Assembly (NCBI GenBank): GCA_902605755.1
Contig: CACLDR010000016.1
Coordinates: 1 to 39,701, forward strand
Direction: 5' to 3'
Length of the DNA stretch: 39,701 nucleotides
Origin: an uncultured Marinoscillum sp.
GTDB lineage: Bacteria > Bacteroidota > Bacteroidia > Cytophagales > Cyclobacteriaceae
Part shown: positions 9,028-18,343 of the stretch, in pieces
Layout of the letters: each line of letters begins with the position of its first letter
How positions within the stretch are numbered: the first letter of the stretch is position 1
Position numbers and translations under genes: made by a program
The notes under the pieces: generated by a model
What the model was told of the DNA's origin: nothing
The model's input: only the letters and a program-made list of their open reading frames with translations
The model's database searches: none

Positions 9028-9525
9028 ATGAAAAAACTCTACATCATAAGACATGCAAAATCATCTTGGCATTTCAATATGTCCAAGGATCATGATAGGC
9101 CACTAAATAGCAAAGGAAGATTACAAGTTCTAAAGATGGGAAAATATCTGGCCAAGTATGTAAAACCACCTGATCAAATCATCACAAGTCCAGCCAGCAG
9201 GGCCTTTTATACAACTCTATTCATTGCAGACGCCTGGAAGGTCGAAGAAAATAAAATACTATTAAACGATTCATTTTATAATGCTGATACAGAAATATTG
9301 TTAGCCATCATTAGAAATACCAATCATTCTGATATCTTAGCAATTTGTGGTCATAATCCAGTATTCACTTCATTAATAAACAAATTTCATGCTAAAAGTA
9401 TAAACAATTTACCTACCTGTGGTATTATGGGATTTTCTTTCGATATTGACAATTGGAGAAACCTCAATTCAGCACATTTGCTCCCTGATTTCTACTACAC
9501 CCCCCGATCCATTAATGGGTCTTAG
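9028..9525 (+). CDS. SixA-type histidine phosphatase
   Basis: Small one-domain member of the histidine phosphatase superfamily. The phospho-accepting His9 is in IIRHAKSSW, the second catalytic histidine is His109 in ICGHNP, and TSPASRAFYTT near 53-63 supplies the phosphate-pocket arginine. At 165 residues it matches SixA, which in E. coli acts on phosphohistidine in histidine phosphotransfer proteins, although many SixA-like proteins in other phyla have unknown substrates. It is cytoplasmic, stands alone, and starts at ATG 9028, 80 bases after the preceding terminator. Confidence 0.9.
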   Translation: MKKLYIIRHAKSSWHFNMSKDHDRPLNSKGRLQVLKMGKYLAKYVKPPDQIITSPASRAFYTTLFIADAWKVEENKILLNDSFYNADTEILLAIIRNTNHSDILAICGHNPVFTSLINKFHAKSINNLPTCGIMGFSFDIDNWRNLNSAHLLPDFYYTPRSINGS

Positions 9526-9632
9526 GTTCAGCATTACTGTTCTTATCACAAATGCTAATCATCCCTAATGGTTACTTTTCCCGAATTTATTATCAATCAT
9601 AAACTGTCTTGTAGTTTCAATGTTCATCTTGT

Positions 9633-9660
9633 GGTAGCAGGCATCTTACCTGCATGTACC
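9633..9660. repeat. Short imperfect hairpin in the sixA-alkB gap
   Basis: GGTA-GCAGG and CCTGC-(ATG)-TACC can pair around a 7-base loop. It is a GC-rich island in an AT-rich gap between convergent genes and lacks a following T-run, so it is not a typical terminator. It resembles REP-like interspersed palindromes, but only one copy is visible in this window. Confidence 0.35.
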
Positions 9661-9725
9661 AGAGCATAAAATGATCCAACTCTTGATTATTTTGATTTAA
9701 TATTTGTTTGTACCAAAAAATCAAA

Positions 9726-10349
9726 TCATCTGTTCAATACAGGTGTATCTATTTTCATTTGCCGAAATGTCAAATTAATGCGAGGCATAATTACCCTTTT
9801 TGTAGGTGGTAATCGATGCTGCCAATGATCTTGTGTTTGATTCTCCATTGTCAGCAAACTCCCCGATTGAAGATAAATAGATACCGTTTCTTTAGTCCTA
9901 ACATGTTTGAACGCAAACTTACGCTCTGCACCAAAGCTCATTGATGCAATAACCCCATGTTTAACTAACTCTTTCTCTCCATCGCTGTGCCATCCCATTC
10001 CCTCTGATCCGCTATGATAAAGGTTAAGTAAACAAGAATTGAATTTAGCATTTGCTTTTTCTTCAATTAGAGCTTTGATCATCTTAAGGGGAGGTGTCCA
10101 AGGCAGTGCGTGCTTCGTTACTTTTGAGTATGTGTAAGAATAAGGTGAATCTCCATACCAAGCCACCTTTCGCTTGGTAATAATACGCTTGCCAAAAATA
10201 AAGGCCTCATCATTTTTCCAATTAATTTGAGACATCAGTATATTGAGATAATTATCTGCTTCTTGAGGAGTTATTATAGGCCCATAATAATGCGCACACC
10301 CATCATAGGGTAGCCTATTTTGTTGATTTTCGATAGTAAAAAGTCCCAC
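9726..10349 (-). CDS. AlkB-like 2-oxoglutarate/Fe(II) dioxygenase
   Basis: Predicted oxidative demethylase for alkylated nucleic acid (1-methyladenine or 3-methylcytosine in the family). The iron ligands His121 and Asp123 are in GWHSDGE and His178 in WQHRLP, and the 2-oxoglutarate clamp RxNxTxR is at 190-196 (RINLTFR). The nucleotide-recognition-lid region with YSYTY and LLNLYHSGSEGMGWH is as in the ALKBH2/3-like bacterial group. The start is GTG at 10347-10349: a TAA lies in frame just upstream and no ATG is available before the conserved core. It is transcribed alone and is divergent from the dehydratase gene. Confidence 0.93.
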   Translation of the reverse strand: MGLFTIENQQNRLPYDGCAHYYGPIITPQEADNYLNILMSQINWKNDEAFIFGKRIITKRKVAWYGDSPYSYTYSKVTKHALPWTPPLKMIKALIEEKANAKFNSCLLNLYHSGSEGMGWHSDGEKELVKHGVIASMSFGAERKFAFKHVRTKETVSIYLQSGSLLTMENQTQDHWQHRLPPTKRVIMPRINLTFRQMKIDTPVLNR

Positions 10350-10587
10350 AGAAATAAAATTTTATAAACAGTTTGTTGCTCTGATCATAAATTATAAACT
10401 CTCATCTAAGGAGTAAACTTAGTTACCAAACATAATTCTACAAAACCTTATGACCTTTCTTATCAAAATTTCCAAACTTAATGGTATAATAAAATAGTGT
10501 TTGTTTATTTATTTCCAATTTAAACTCCCGGCCTGATTAAATTAACTATTTATTTTTTTTGCCGATTTTTTTGAGCAATATTGGTTA

Positions 10588-11535
10588 ATGCAAATTGACG
10601 TCAAAAAAGCCGCCGCTCGAATATCGGATCAAGTACTCCAAACACCTCTTTTCTACTCCAAATATTTAAGTGCACTAAATAAGGGAAATGTTTATCTCAA
10701 ATTAGAAAATGAACAATACACGGGATCTTTCAAGGCAAGAGGTGCGTTAAATAAAATGTTGAGTCTTACTAAATCCGAAAAAGCAAAAGGTTTAATCACT
10801 GCTTCAACGGGAAATCATGCCCAAGGATTTGCACGTGCCCTTGAAATAACTAAGACTAAGGGTACTATTTTTTTACCTAAGAATGTCGAGGCATCCAAAG
10901 TTGAAGCGTTAAAAGCATATGAAGTTAAATTAGTATTTCATGGTTCCAATGCCCTATCAGCAGAATTGTATGCGATAAAATTTGCGAATACATCTGGGCA
11001 AATATGGATCTCTCCTTACAATGACCCCGAGGTTATTGCTGGGCAAGGGACTTTAGCCTTGGAAATGACTTCTCAATTAGATTCAATTGATGTTGTACTC
11101 GGTTGTATTGGAGGTGGAGGAATGATGTCTGGTGTAGCCACCTGGCTGAACCAAGCGAGTCCTAAAACTAAAATTATAGGTTGCCTTCCTGAAAACTCTC
11201 CTGAAATGTATCTAAGTATCAAAAAAGGTGAAATTGTTTTTTTAAAAACTCCTCTACCCACTCTGTCAGATGGCTCTGCTGGAGGTTTGGAGTCTGATGC
11301 CATAACATTTGATATCTGTAAAAAATTAATCCATGATTATGAACTTACTTCCGAAAGCGAAATCGGAGTTGCGATAAAATATATGGTAGATAAGCATCAC
11401 AAAATTATTGAAGGTGCCGCTGGAGTAGCCTTAGCTAGCTTCTTCAAAAGAGTGTCTGAACTTGAAAAAAAAACGGTAGTAATTATCATTTGTGGAGGTA
11501 ACATCACTACGCAGAAATTAAAATCCTTGCTGTAA
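10588..11535 (+). CDS. PLP-dependent threonine/serine dehydratase-like enzyme
   Basis: Fold-type II PLP enzyme of the threonine deaminase/serine racemase group; deaminates threonine to 2-oxobutanoate or serine to pyruvate, or racemises serine. The PLP lysine is Lys49 in YTGSFKARGA, the substrate loop is STGNHAQG, the phosphate-binding glycine loop is GCIGGGGMMSG, and the C-terminal IICGGN provides the pyridine-nitrogen contact. At 315 residues it lacks the regulatory ACT-like domain of biosynthetic IlvA, so it is the catabolic or racemase type. Its gene lies about 140 bases upstream of the purine permease. Exact substrate cannot be assigned. Confidence 0.9.
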   Translation: MQIDVKKAAARISDQVLQTPLFYSKYLSALNKGNVYLKLENEQYTGSFKARGALNKMLSLTKSEKAKGLITASTGNHAQGFARALEITKTKGTIFLPKNVEASKVEALKAYEVKLVFHGSNALSAELYAIKFANTSGQIWISPYNDPEVIAGQGTLALEMTSQLDSIDVVLGCIGGGGMMSGVATWLNQASPKTKIIGCLPENSPEMYLSIKKGEIVFLKTPLPTLSDGSAGGLESDAITFDICKKLIHDYELTSESEIGVAIKYMVDKHHKIIEGAAGVALASFFKRVSELEKKTVVIIICGGNITTQKLKSLL

Positions 11536-11677
11536 GTTAAAATTGGAAGTTATATTATACTCGATGTAGAAATTTCCAAATTAGGCGATAAAACAATTCA
11601 TCTGAAAACATTCAAAATTTAAAAAAGGGGGCTAGATTTAATTTCTAATAAATAATTAAAATATTGAATTTTATATT

Positions 11678-13000
11678 TTGAGAGATCAAAAACATACAAA
11701 GCTGCAAAAATATTTAACTCGTTATTTTTCACTAAAAGCAAACGAGACAACGATCCAACGTGAAGTTTTAGCAGGATTAACAACTTTTTTAACCATGGTT
11801 TATATCACCGTAGTCAATCCAAGCATTTTATCAGAAACAGGTATGGATTTCGGTGCGGTATTTGTTGCTACTTGCTTGGCTGCGGCCTTAGGATCTTTAA
11901 TTATGGGAGTTTACGCCAATTATCCTGTGGCTTTGGCCCCAGGAATGGGACAAAATACTTTCTTTACTTATGGAATTGTACTTGGAATGGGACATACTTG
12001 GCAATCAGCATTAGGTGCTGTTTTTATTTCTGGAATTATTTTTATAATTATCAGTATTTTTCCTTTGAGAGAAAAAATAATTAATACTATCCCAAAATCT
12101 TTAAAATCAGGTATCTCTGCAGGGATTGGTTTTTTCATCATCCTTATTGCCTTAAAGGGAAGTCATATCATTGTGGCACAAAGCTCAACTCTGCTAGCCT
12201 TGGGTGATCTTTACTCAATTCCTAGCCTTTTTACCCTATTAGGATTCGTCCTTATTGTTGGTTTAACTGCACGAGGAATCAAAGGTGCCTTAATTTTAGG
12301 AATTATATCATTAACTCTAATAGGCTGGATAAATGATTTAGTTGTCTTTGAAGGCATTATATCATTACCTCCCGACATTAGCCCTATTTTGTATAAAATG
12401 AATCTTTCTGCTGCTTTAAATGGTTCTATGATAACTATTATTTGTACCTTACTCTTAATAGATATTTTTGATACCGCCGGTACGTTAATAGGCATAGGAA
12501 CCCAGTCAAATTTGCTTAATTCAAACGGTAAGCTCCCTAGGCTAAAACAAGCATTATTAGCAGATTCTACAGCTACCATGGCGGGTGCCGTTTTGGGTAC
12601 GTCATCTACTACAAGTTTTATTGAAAGTACCGCTGGCGTTGAGGCAGGTGGAAGGACTGGCCTTACATCAGTAGTAACTTCCGGACTTTTTATCCTTTGC
12701 TTACTATTTGCTCCTCTAGCGCAGAGCATTCCGTCCTTTGCCACAAATGCTGCTTTATTATTTGTGGGCACCACCATGATAAAATCATTGACTGATCTAG
12801 ACTGGACAGATCTCACAGAATATATACCTGCCATCCTGACGACCATAATGATCCCATTGAGTTTTTCTATTGCTGATGGATTGGGCATTGGTTTTGTGAG
12901 TTTTACTGCCATTAAAATAGCATCAGGAAGAAGCGGTCAATGCTCTCTGGCACTGTACCTCATCGCCATCTTATTCATTGGTAAGTTTATTTTTTTATGA
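11678..13000 (+). CDS. AzgA-type purine (adenine/guanine/hypoxanthine) permease
   Basis: Inner-membrane proton symporter of the NCS2/AzgA family for purine bases. The N-terminal YFSLKANETTIQREVLAG and TFLTMVYITVVNPSIL are diagnostic, followed by YANYPVALAPGMGQNTFF and, near residue 270, DIFDTAGTLIGIGTQ and the substrate-site block GTSSTTSFIESTAGVEAGGRTG. At 440 residues with about 12-14 membrane segments it is full length. The start appears to be TTG at 11678: the conserved N-terminus begins directly behind it and the first in-frame ATG would remove it. The phosphoribosyltransferase gene follows after 33 bases, making a take-up-and-trap pair for purines. Confidence 0.93.
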   Translation: MRDQKHTKLQKYLTRYFSLKANETTIQREVLAGLTTFLTMVYITVVNPSILSETGMDFGAVFVATCLAAALGSLIMGVYANYPVALAPGMGQNTFFTYGIVLGMGHTWQSALGAVFISGIIFIIISIFPLREKIINTIPKSLKSGISAGIGFFIILIALKGSHIIVAQSSTLLALGDLYSIPSLFTLLGFVLIVGLTARGIKGALILGIISLTLIGWINDLVVFEGIISLPPDISPILYKMNLSAALNGSMITIICTLLLIDIFDTAGTLIGIGTQSNLLNSNGKLPRLKQALLADSTATMAGAVLGTSSTTSFIESTAGVEAGGRTGLTSVVTSGLFILCLLFAPLAQSIPSFATNAALLFVGTTMIKSLTDLDWTDLTEYIPAILTTIMIPLSFSIADGLGIGFVSFTAIKIASGRSGQCSLALYLIAILFIGKFIFL

Positions 13001-13033
13001 CATAAACCGCATCACTGCATTACTAATTAAATT

Positions 13034-13588
13034 ATGATGAAACATTATATTTCGGCTGAAGACCTAATGCAAGATTCCTTCCTCTTAGCTAAAAAAGTTT
13101 TTGATTTTGGCTATCACCCTGATCATATCATAGCCATATGGAGAGGAGGGAACGCTATCGCTATTATCATTCATGAATACCTTGATTATATGGGGATTGA
13201 GAGTCAACACCACCCTATAAAAATATCATCCTACAGCAATTTAGGTGAGCAAAAAAGTCATATTATTGTGAAAGGACTAACGCAGGTTTGTGAGGATATC
13301 AAACCTAATGAAAAAATACTCATTGTAGATGATGTATTAGAGACGGGACGCAGTTTAGATACTTTGTTTACTGAATTAATTAAAAAAAGAATCGATCTGA
13401 ACCCGAAAATTTGTAAAATAGCCTGCCCTTGGTACAAACCAACAAGAAATGTCACATCTATTCAACCTGATTTTTATTTAAGAACAACGAGTGACTGGTT
13501 AGTTTTCCCTCATGAATTAAAAGGGTTATCCACCGAGGAAATTGCATTAAATAAAAATTCTATCGCAAAAATTATATCAAAAAAATAA
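13034..13588 (+). CDS. Purine-type phosphoribosyltransferase
   Basis: Type I phosphoribosyltransferase of the hypoxanthine/xanthine-like group (COG2236-like). The PRPP loop ILIVDDVLETGRS has VDDVLETG at residues 98-105; the preceding IAIWRGGNAIA near 34-43 is the pyrophosphate loop. The C-terminal WLVFPHE resembles the base-contact hood of xanthine/guanine-type enzymes. At 184 residues it is complete. Position directly behind a purine permease supports conversion of imported hypoxanthine, guanine or xanthine to the nucleotide. Two ATG codons abut (13034 and 13037); either could be used. Confidence 0.85.
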   Translation: MMKHYISAEDLMQDSFLLAKKVFDFGYHPDHIIAIWRGGNAIAIIIHEYLDYMGIESQHHPIKISSYSNLGEQKSHIIVKGLTQVCEDIKPNEKILIVDDVLETGRSLDTLFTELIKKRIDLNPKICKIACPWYKPTRNVTSIQPDFYLRTTSDWLVFPHELKGLSTEEIALNKNSIAKIISKK

Positions 13589-15274
13589 ACTCTCATCCCT
13601 GATATGAAATTGAATGCCATCTTAGGTGTTTTATTGATAATTTTCCCTTAGAGATTAATTAATAATTACTCTATCATTATACGTTCAAGATTGCAATTTA
13701 AATTTTGATTTTGAGATGAAATTATCAAATTCGCCAAATAGTTATATTTATAGGACTACTCCCACTTTTTAAAATGAACGGACAGCCTTTTTATTAACTG
13801 AAATTCATAATATCATTGAAGGCATAAATGGGGGACTTTCGAATAAAGCAGTCTATAAATCTTTCAAAAAAGGGGCTCATAACTAGGGGCTTGTTCATGC
13901 TACTCAAACCCTGAAAAAAGCATAAAAAAAGGTTATTTATCCAACGCACAATATTTTTTGATGGGCCACTAGGCCAGTACCAAAAACGATAATTCACATA
14001 AAATAACTACCCAAAAAATTATTCCTTTTTAGGGAGCTCAGACCTTGACCCAGCACGCTGAGATCCTCCAAACATATTACATATTGTTACAGTCATCAAT
14101 ATTTTTTTTAGTAATCTACTCCCACATAAGTTCAAAGTTATTCGAAATAAAATTCAGATTTATCAATACAGATTACTAACTATTAAAACCAAATAAATTT
14201 TTCAAAAATATTTTTTAAAGAAAATCTTCAAATATTGAAAAAAATGAATTTTGTTAAGGCAATTAGTTTGTCAAGCAACAATAATATTATTTGTTATATT
14301 TAAAAAGGCACAAAACATTTTAAATGGGCTTCTGAATATATACCAAATTATCAAGGTACTAGAAAGAAATATACGTTTTAAAAAATTAGCTTTTAATAAA
14401 ATTAGTTTTAGCAAATGAAATCAGGAGGAAATTTTAGTCAAATGGGAAATCTCATTTTCAATAGTGTGTTAAAAAAAATTGCGACTAACCTAACCAATTT
14501 GAACTCATTGAGGTTTTAGATAGTATTTACATCAATCTTCTAATACTTGAACATGTGCTAAAGGAGAATGAAATTATGAAACAATCTTTTATCCCTAATT
14601 TTGGAAAGCTAGTAGGTGTGGGCGTTTTGTGTATCGAAAATGTAGATCGACAAATTACACAACCATATCCTGAAATATTCACAAAAAAGTAAATATTTGA
14701 AAATAACATTATGTTAACAAAAATAGAAAAGAACGGAAGCTTTATATAATAGATAATGTTTTTCCAACGGTCAAATCAAACCAAAAATTTTCTATTGCCA
14801 ATCTATTGGCAACCAATAAAATTTTTGATATCATCACAAGCATATTACTTGATACTAGGAGTGGTGAATGGTGATTATGAGCGGAACTATGTTTGAATAC
14901 GTACTTAAGGTAGATAAAAGAGCAATTTCTGATGATTTTGCCAATAAATGAAATCAGATTTCCTACCCAAAATCGGATGATGCGAACTACTTATGAATTT
15001 GCAGTTCAGGAGTTGTATAGTATAATCAGTAAATATGATTGTAAAGATTTTTAATGATTTATTACCCTCATAAATAAACAGTTTTCTCTGATATACTATC
15101 AAACCCTTTATGCTATCCTAAAGTTTTTTTATTATTCTTATTCAAGATAAAACTAATATAAACTATTCATCTACTCTATAATTCCTTGCTTATTAGTTAT
15201 TTAAAATGGACTAAAATTATATTTAATATAATATTTTTAAATCCATTTAAATTTAAGGTTCAAATAATATAATT
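13589..15274. other. 1.7 kb gene-poor spacer
   Basis: No credible full gene. Very AT-rich. It contains several short open stretches whose translations look faintly protein-like: a 34-codon plus-strand frame at 14415-14519, a 38-codon frame at 14576-14692, an open run ending at 14874, and a 15-codon hydrophobic start at 13604-13651. Stops and frame changes between them would fit the decay of one or more genes, but by stop-codon frequency such runs are expected by chance here. No RNA gene or insertion sequence ends are recognised. Confidence 0.4.
14795..14812. repeat. Perfect short inverted repeat
   Basis: TTGCCAA and TTGGCAA (7-bp arms) flank a 4-base loop TCTA, inside the gene-poor spacer. 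There is no T-run, so a terminator is unlikely; an operator-like or chance palindrome is possible. Confidence 0.4.
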
Positions 15275-16747
15275 ATGAAACATATACTCTTATCTGTATG
15301 CCTCTTATGGGGAGGATTCCTTAGTGGACAAGATAGATCCATTGAGATTGATAAAGTGGTTACCACACAACATCAAACAATTATAAAAAATCAAAAAATA
15401 GCTTTTAATGCTACCACGGGGACACAACCCGTATGGGATTCGGCAGGCCAAACTATTGCTGCCGTGCATTATACCTTTTATGAACGGACCGACATAGATC
15501 AAAAACCCATGCGGCCTTTGGTCATTTCCTTCAATGGCGGACCCGGATCAGGTTCTGTTTGGATGCACTTGGCGTATACTGGTCCATCCATTCTTAAAAT
15601 TGATGATGAAGGATTTCCAGTACAACCCTATGGAATCAAAACTAACCCATATTCCATTTTAGACGTTGCAGATATCGTTTTTGTAAACCCAATAAATACA
15701 GGATTTTCTAGAATCACTGATCCCGATGTCAAACGAGAAACTTTCTTTGGTGTAAATGCAGATATTGAGTATTTAGCCGAATGGCTAAATACCTTTGTTT
15801 CAAGAGCCAATAGATGGGAATCTCCAAAATATCTCATTGGTGAGAGTTACGGTACTACCCGTGTATCTGGCTTAGCTCTCCAGCTTCAAGAGGAACAATG
15901 GATGTACTTAAATGGAGTCATATTAGTTTCTCCTACCGAAATTGGCATTGATCGAAATGGTCCCGTCGGTGCAGCCAATGATTTACCTTATTTTACGGCA
16001 ACAGCCTGGTTTCATAGGAAACTGCCAAAAGATTTACAAGAAAAAGATTTAGACGAAATATTGCCAGAGGTAGAGGCTTACACCCTTGAAAAATTAATAC
16101 CCTCATTAGCAAAAGGAGGATTTATAAGTACAGAGGAAAAGCAAACTGTTGCCCAACAAGTTGCACACTATTCAGGCCTATCAAAACAAACCATTTTAGA
16201 TCATAATCTTGCTATTCCTACCTCTTTTTTTTGGAAAGAGTTGCTGCGCTCTGAAGGCCATACCGTGGGACGTTTAGATTCTCGATATAAAGGTATTGAC
16301 CGTAAAAATGCTGGTACTAGTCCAGATTATAATTCAGAATTGACTTCGTGGTTACATTCATTTACACCTGCTGTAAATTATTATTATAAAAATGTACTCA
16401 ATTATCAAACTGACATCAAGTACAATATGTTTGGTCCGGTGCACCCTTGGGATAGGTCCAATAATCAAACAGGAGAAAATCTGAGACGAGCTATGGCCGA
16501 AAACCCTTACTTAAATGTCATGATTCAATCAGGATTCTACGACGGAGCCACTCAGTATTTCGATGCTAAATATACCATGTGGCAAATAGATCCCAGTGGT
16601 CGATTGAAAGATCGATTCAGGTTCGAAGGATACCGTTCCGGTCACATGATGTACCTTCGCAAAGAAGATTTAATCAAAGCTAATGATGATATCAGGGATT
16701 TCATAAAACAGAGCACTCCCGCGGAAGGACAATCTGCTAAATATTAA
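15275..16747 (+). CDS. Exported S10 family serine carboxypeptidase
   Basis: Secreted or periplasmic serine carboxypeptidase-like enzyme (alpha/beta-hydrolase fold) that removes C-terminal residues from peptides. A signal peptide (MKHILLSVCLLWGGFLSG) is followed by the oxyanion block FNGGPGSGS (87-94), DVADIVFVNPINTGFS and the nucleophile Ser191 in LIGESYGTTR. The aspartate lies in the SGFYDGATQYFD region and the histidine in SGHMMYL close to the C-terminus. At 490 residues it is full length. It stands alone between two long spacers; the products of peptide trimming would feed amino acid uptake. Close Bacteroidota homologues are common, so nothing suggests recent transfer. Confidence 0.93.
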   Translation: MKHILLSVCLLWGGFLSGQDRSIEIDKVVTTQHQTIIKNQKIAFNATTGTQPVWDSAGQTIAAVHYTFYERTDIDQKPMRPLVISFNGGPGSGSVWMHLAYTGPSILKIDDEGFPVQPYGIKTNPYSILDVADIVFVNPINTGFSRITDPDVKRETFFGVNADIEYLAEWLNTFVSRANRWESPKYLIGESYGTTRVSGLALQLQEEQWMYLNGVILVSPTEIGIDRNGPVGAANDLPYFTATAWFHRKLPKDLQEKDLDEILPEVEAYTLEKLIPSLAKGGFISTEEKQTVAQQVAHYSGLSKQTILDHNLAIPTSFFWKELLRSEGHTVGRLDSRYKGIDRKNAGTSPDYNSELTSWLHSFTPAVNYYYKNVLNYQTDIKYNMFGPVHPWDRSNNQTGENLRRAMAENPYLNVMIQSGFYDGATQYFDAKYTMWQIDPSGRLKDRFRFEGYRSGHMMYLRKEDLIKANDDIRDFIKQSTPAEGQSAKY

Positions 16748-17616
16748 GCTTGGCATAGGAAAAATTTCAATATCATGCTTAATTGAACAATACCTGCTCT
16801 AATGAGCTTTATCGAGTAGAGGGATAGCCCTTTTTGTTTTATCTTGCAAAGAGATATATTTAATATAAAACTGAAATCAACTTTTCTTTTTAAAAAAAAT
16901 TAAATGTGAAAATTCAATTCTTTTCAATTAATTCTGTTAAGATATAATGAATATTTTTCCAATTCACTGATTGCTTAGTCAAAATGAAAAATCTTGTTTT
17001 CACATTCAGTTATTTTGCAATCCTCATGGCTAATTCTAAACTTGGTAGTCGATATCTCTCTATAGAAATTGTAATTTTTCTGCTCAAAAGTAAACTTTTA
17101 CCAAGATCATCTTGAGTGAGAATTTCTTATTCGTGGGCTCCATTAAATTATTTTTTAGATTTATTTTAGTAGGTTTTATACAAGTGTAACTGATATATAC
17201 TTGATTACAGACATTAATAAAAGAAGGGAACTGATAATAAAAATAATTGAGCCTATTTTTGGAAACATTGAATTTGTTAGGAACATTGCAATAAAAAAAA
17301 GCAATAATTAATAGAGTAGGTAATCCAATTTGTATAATTTGAATTTGATCATATCATCTCGTTCATCTACCATTATTTTCGTTTTAAAAATTAGTTCAAG
17401 CACCTTTTAAGCGATCGAAAATTAAGAACCTAAATTATAACTAACTTTTGTAAAATTGATAATCACACTTGGTTAAAGCTGGTAGATTTTTTTTAATTGA
17501 AAAACAAATGGTACTTTTCACTTATGATATAACAGGATCCCACTTCAATCAAAACCAACTCCATAATAATCACCCATGGAATGTAGAATTATAAAATAAA
17601 ATCTTAGTACAAATTA
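16748..17616. other. 0.87 kb gene-poor spacer
   Basis: No real gene recognised. A plus-strand frame at 16984-17115 (43 codons) starts with a signal-peptide-like MKNLVFTFSYFAILMANS but ends soon after, and an open run ending at 17311 encodes about 50 residues with lysine/isoleucine-rich helical character and no start codon. Both fit gene remnants or chance in DNA this AT-rich. A weak hairpin near 16822-16835 (AGGG/CCCT followed by T) could end transcripts from the upstream peptidase gene. Confidence 0.4.
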
Positions 17617-18333
17617 ATGAAAAGTATTAAAAAAAAAATTTGGATCAGCGCCATCTTCCTTTGGATACTTATTGGATGTGAAAAAACTAATCAGGCAGAA
17701 TGGGTTTATTTGTTTGACGGTAACAGTCTAAAAGGTTGGCGAGCATTTAATGGTACTCAATTACCTTCAGGATGGGGTATAAAAGACGGCTCACTTACCT
17801 TTAACACAGAGCTAAAAAATGAGGCAAATTATGAGGGAGGTAAACTAATTATTTATGCCTTGGATAAATTTGAAAATTTTGAACTTTTCCTTGAATGGAA
17901 AATTTCAGAGGGTGGTAATAGTGGTATTTTTTATCATCTCAATGAAGGATTTGAAGATATAATAGCACCTGAATATCAGCTTATTGATGATTTAAAATGG
18001 AGTGAATACAACAATGACAATAAACTAGAAGAGTGGCAAAAAACGGGGGCAGACTATGCCATGCATACCCCAGATACCACAAAAAAAATTACTAAACCCG
18101 CAGGTGAATGGAATACAACAAAAATTATTTTCACCTCCAAGCTCGTAGAACATTGGCTCAATGGTGTGAAGTTACTATCATTTGTACCTTGGAGTAAGGA
18201 TTGGTATGACAGAAAAAATAAGGGTAAATGGAAAACCACTCCTGATTATGGTAAATTTAAATCTGGATATATCGGCCTACAAGATCATGACAGCCCCGTG
18301 TGGTTTAGAAATATAAAAATAAGAAAACTTTAA
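17617..18333 (+). CDS. DUF1080 (3-keto-disaccharide hydrolase domain) lipoprotein
   Basis: Predicted lipoprotein: hydrophobic N-terminus ending in LIGC (Cys22), then a single DUF1080 concanavalin-like jelly roll. Family landmarks are LFDGNSLKGWRAFNG, WGIKDGSLTF, FELFLEWKISEGGNSGIFYH, APEYQLIDD, GEWNTTKIIF, VEHWLNGVKLL and the terminal GYIGLQDHDSPVWFRNIKIR. DUF1080 members from Bacteroides have been shown to hydrolyse 3-keto-glycosides made by Gfo/Idh/MocA oxidoreductases; the next gene here is such an oxidoreductase, 10 bases away, so the two are likely one operon with a matching role. At 238 residues it is a minimal one-domain form. Substrate unknown. Confidence 0.92.
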   Translation: MKSIKKKIWISAIFLWILIGCEKTNQAEWVYLFDGNSLKGWRAFNGTQLPSGWGIKDGSLTFNTELKNEANYEGGKLIIYALDKFENFELFLEWKISEGGNSGIFYHLNEGFEDIIAPEYQLIDDLKWSEYNNDNKLEEWQKTGADYAMHTPDTTKKITKPAGEWNTTKIIFTSKLVEHWLNGVKLLSFVPWSKDWYDRKNKGKWKTTPDYGKFKSGYIGLQDHDSPVWFRNIKIRKL

Positions 18334-18343
18334 TTCTTAAAAT

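Noticed and set aside
12211-12912. Long (233-codon) minus-strand open frame inside the purine permease gene
   Set aside because: It is antisense to a gene with full-length family conservation, and its translation is rich in proline, valine and serine with no recognisable motif; it is a shadow frame.
13794-13997. 67-codon minus-strand open frame in the spacer
   Set aside because: No family signature, and frames of this length are expected by chance at the local base composition.
14905-15102. 65-codon minus-strand open frame in the spacer
   Set aside because: No recognisable domain or promoter; its length is within chance expectation.
13589-15274. Possible CRISPR array, tRNA or insertion sequence in the long spacer
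   Set aside because: No regularly spaced direct repeats, no cloverleaf-like sequence and no transposase frame or terminal inverted repeats were seen.
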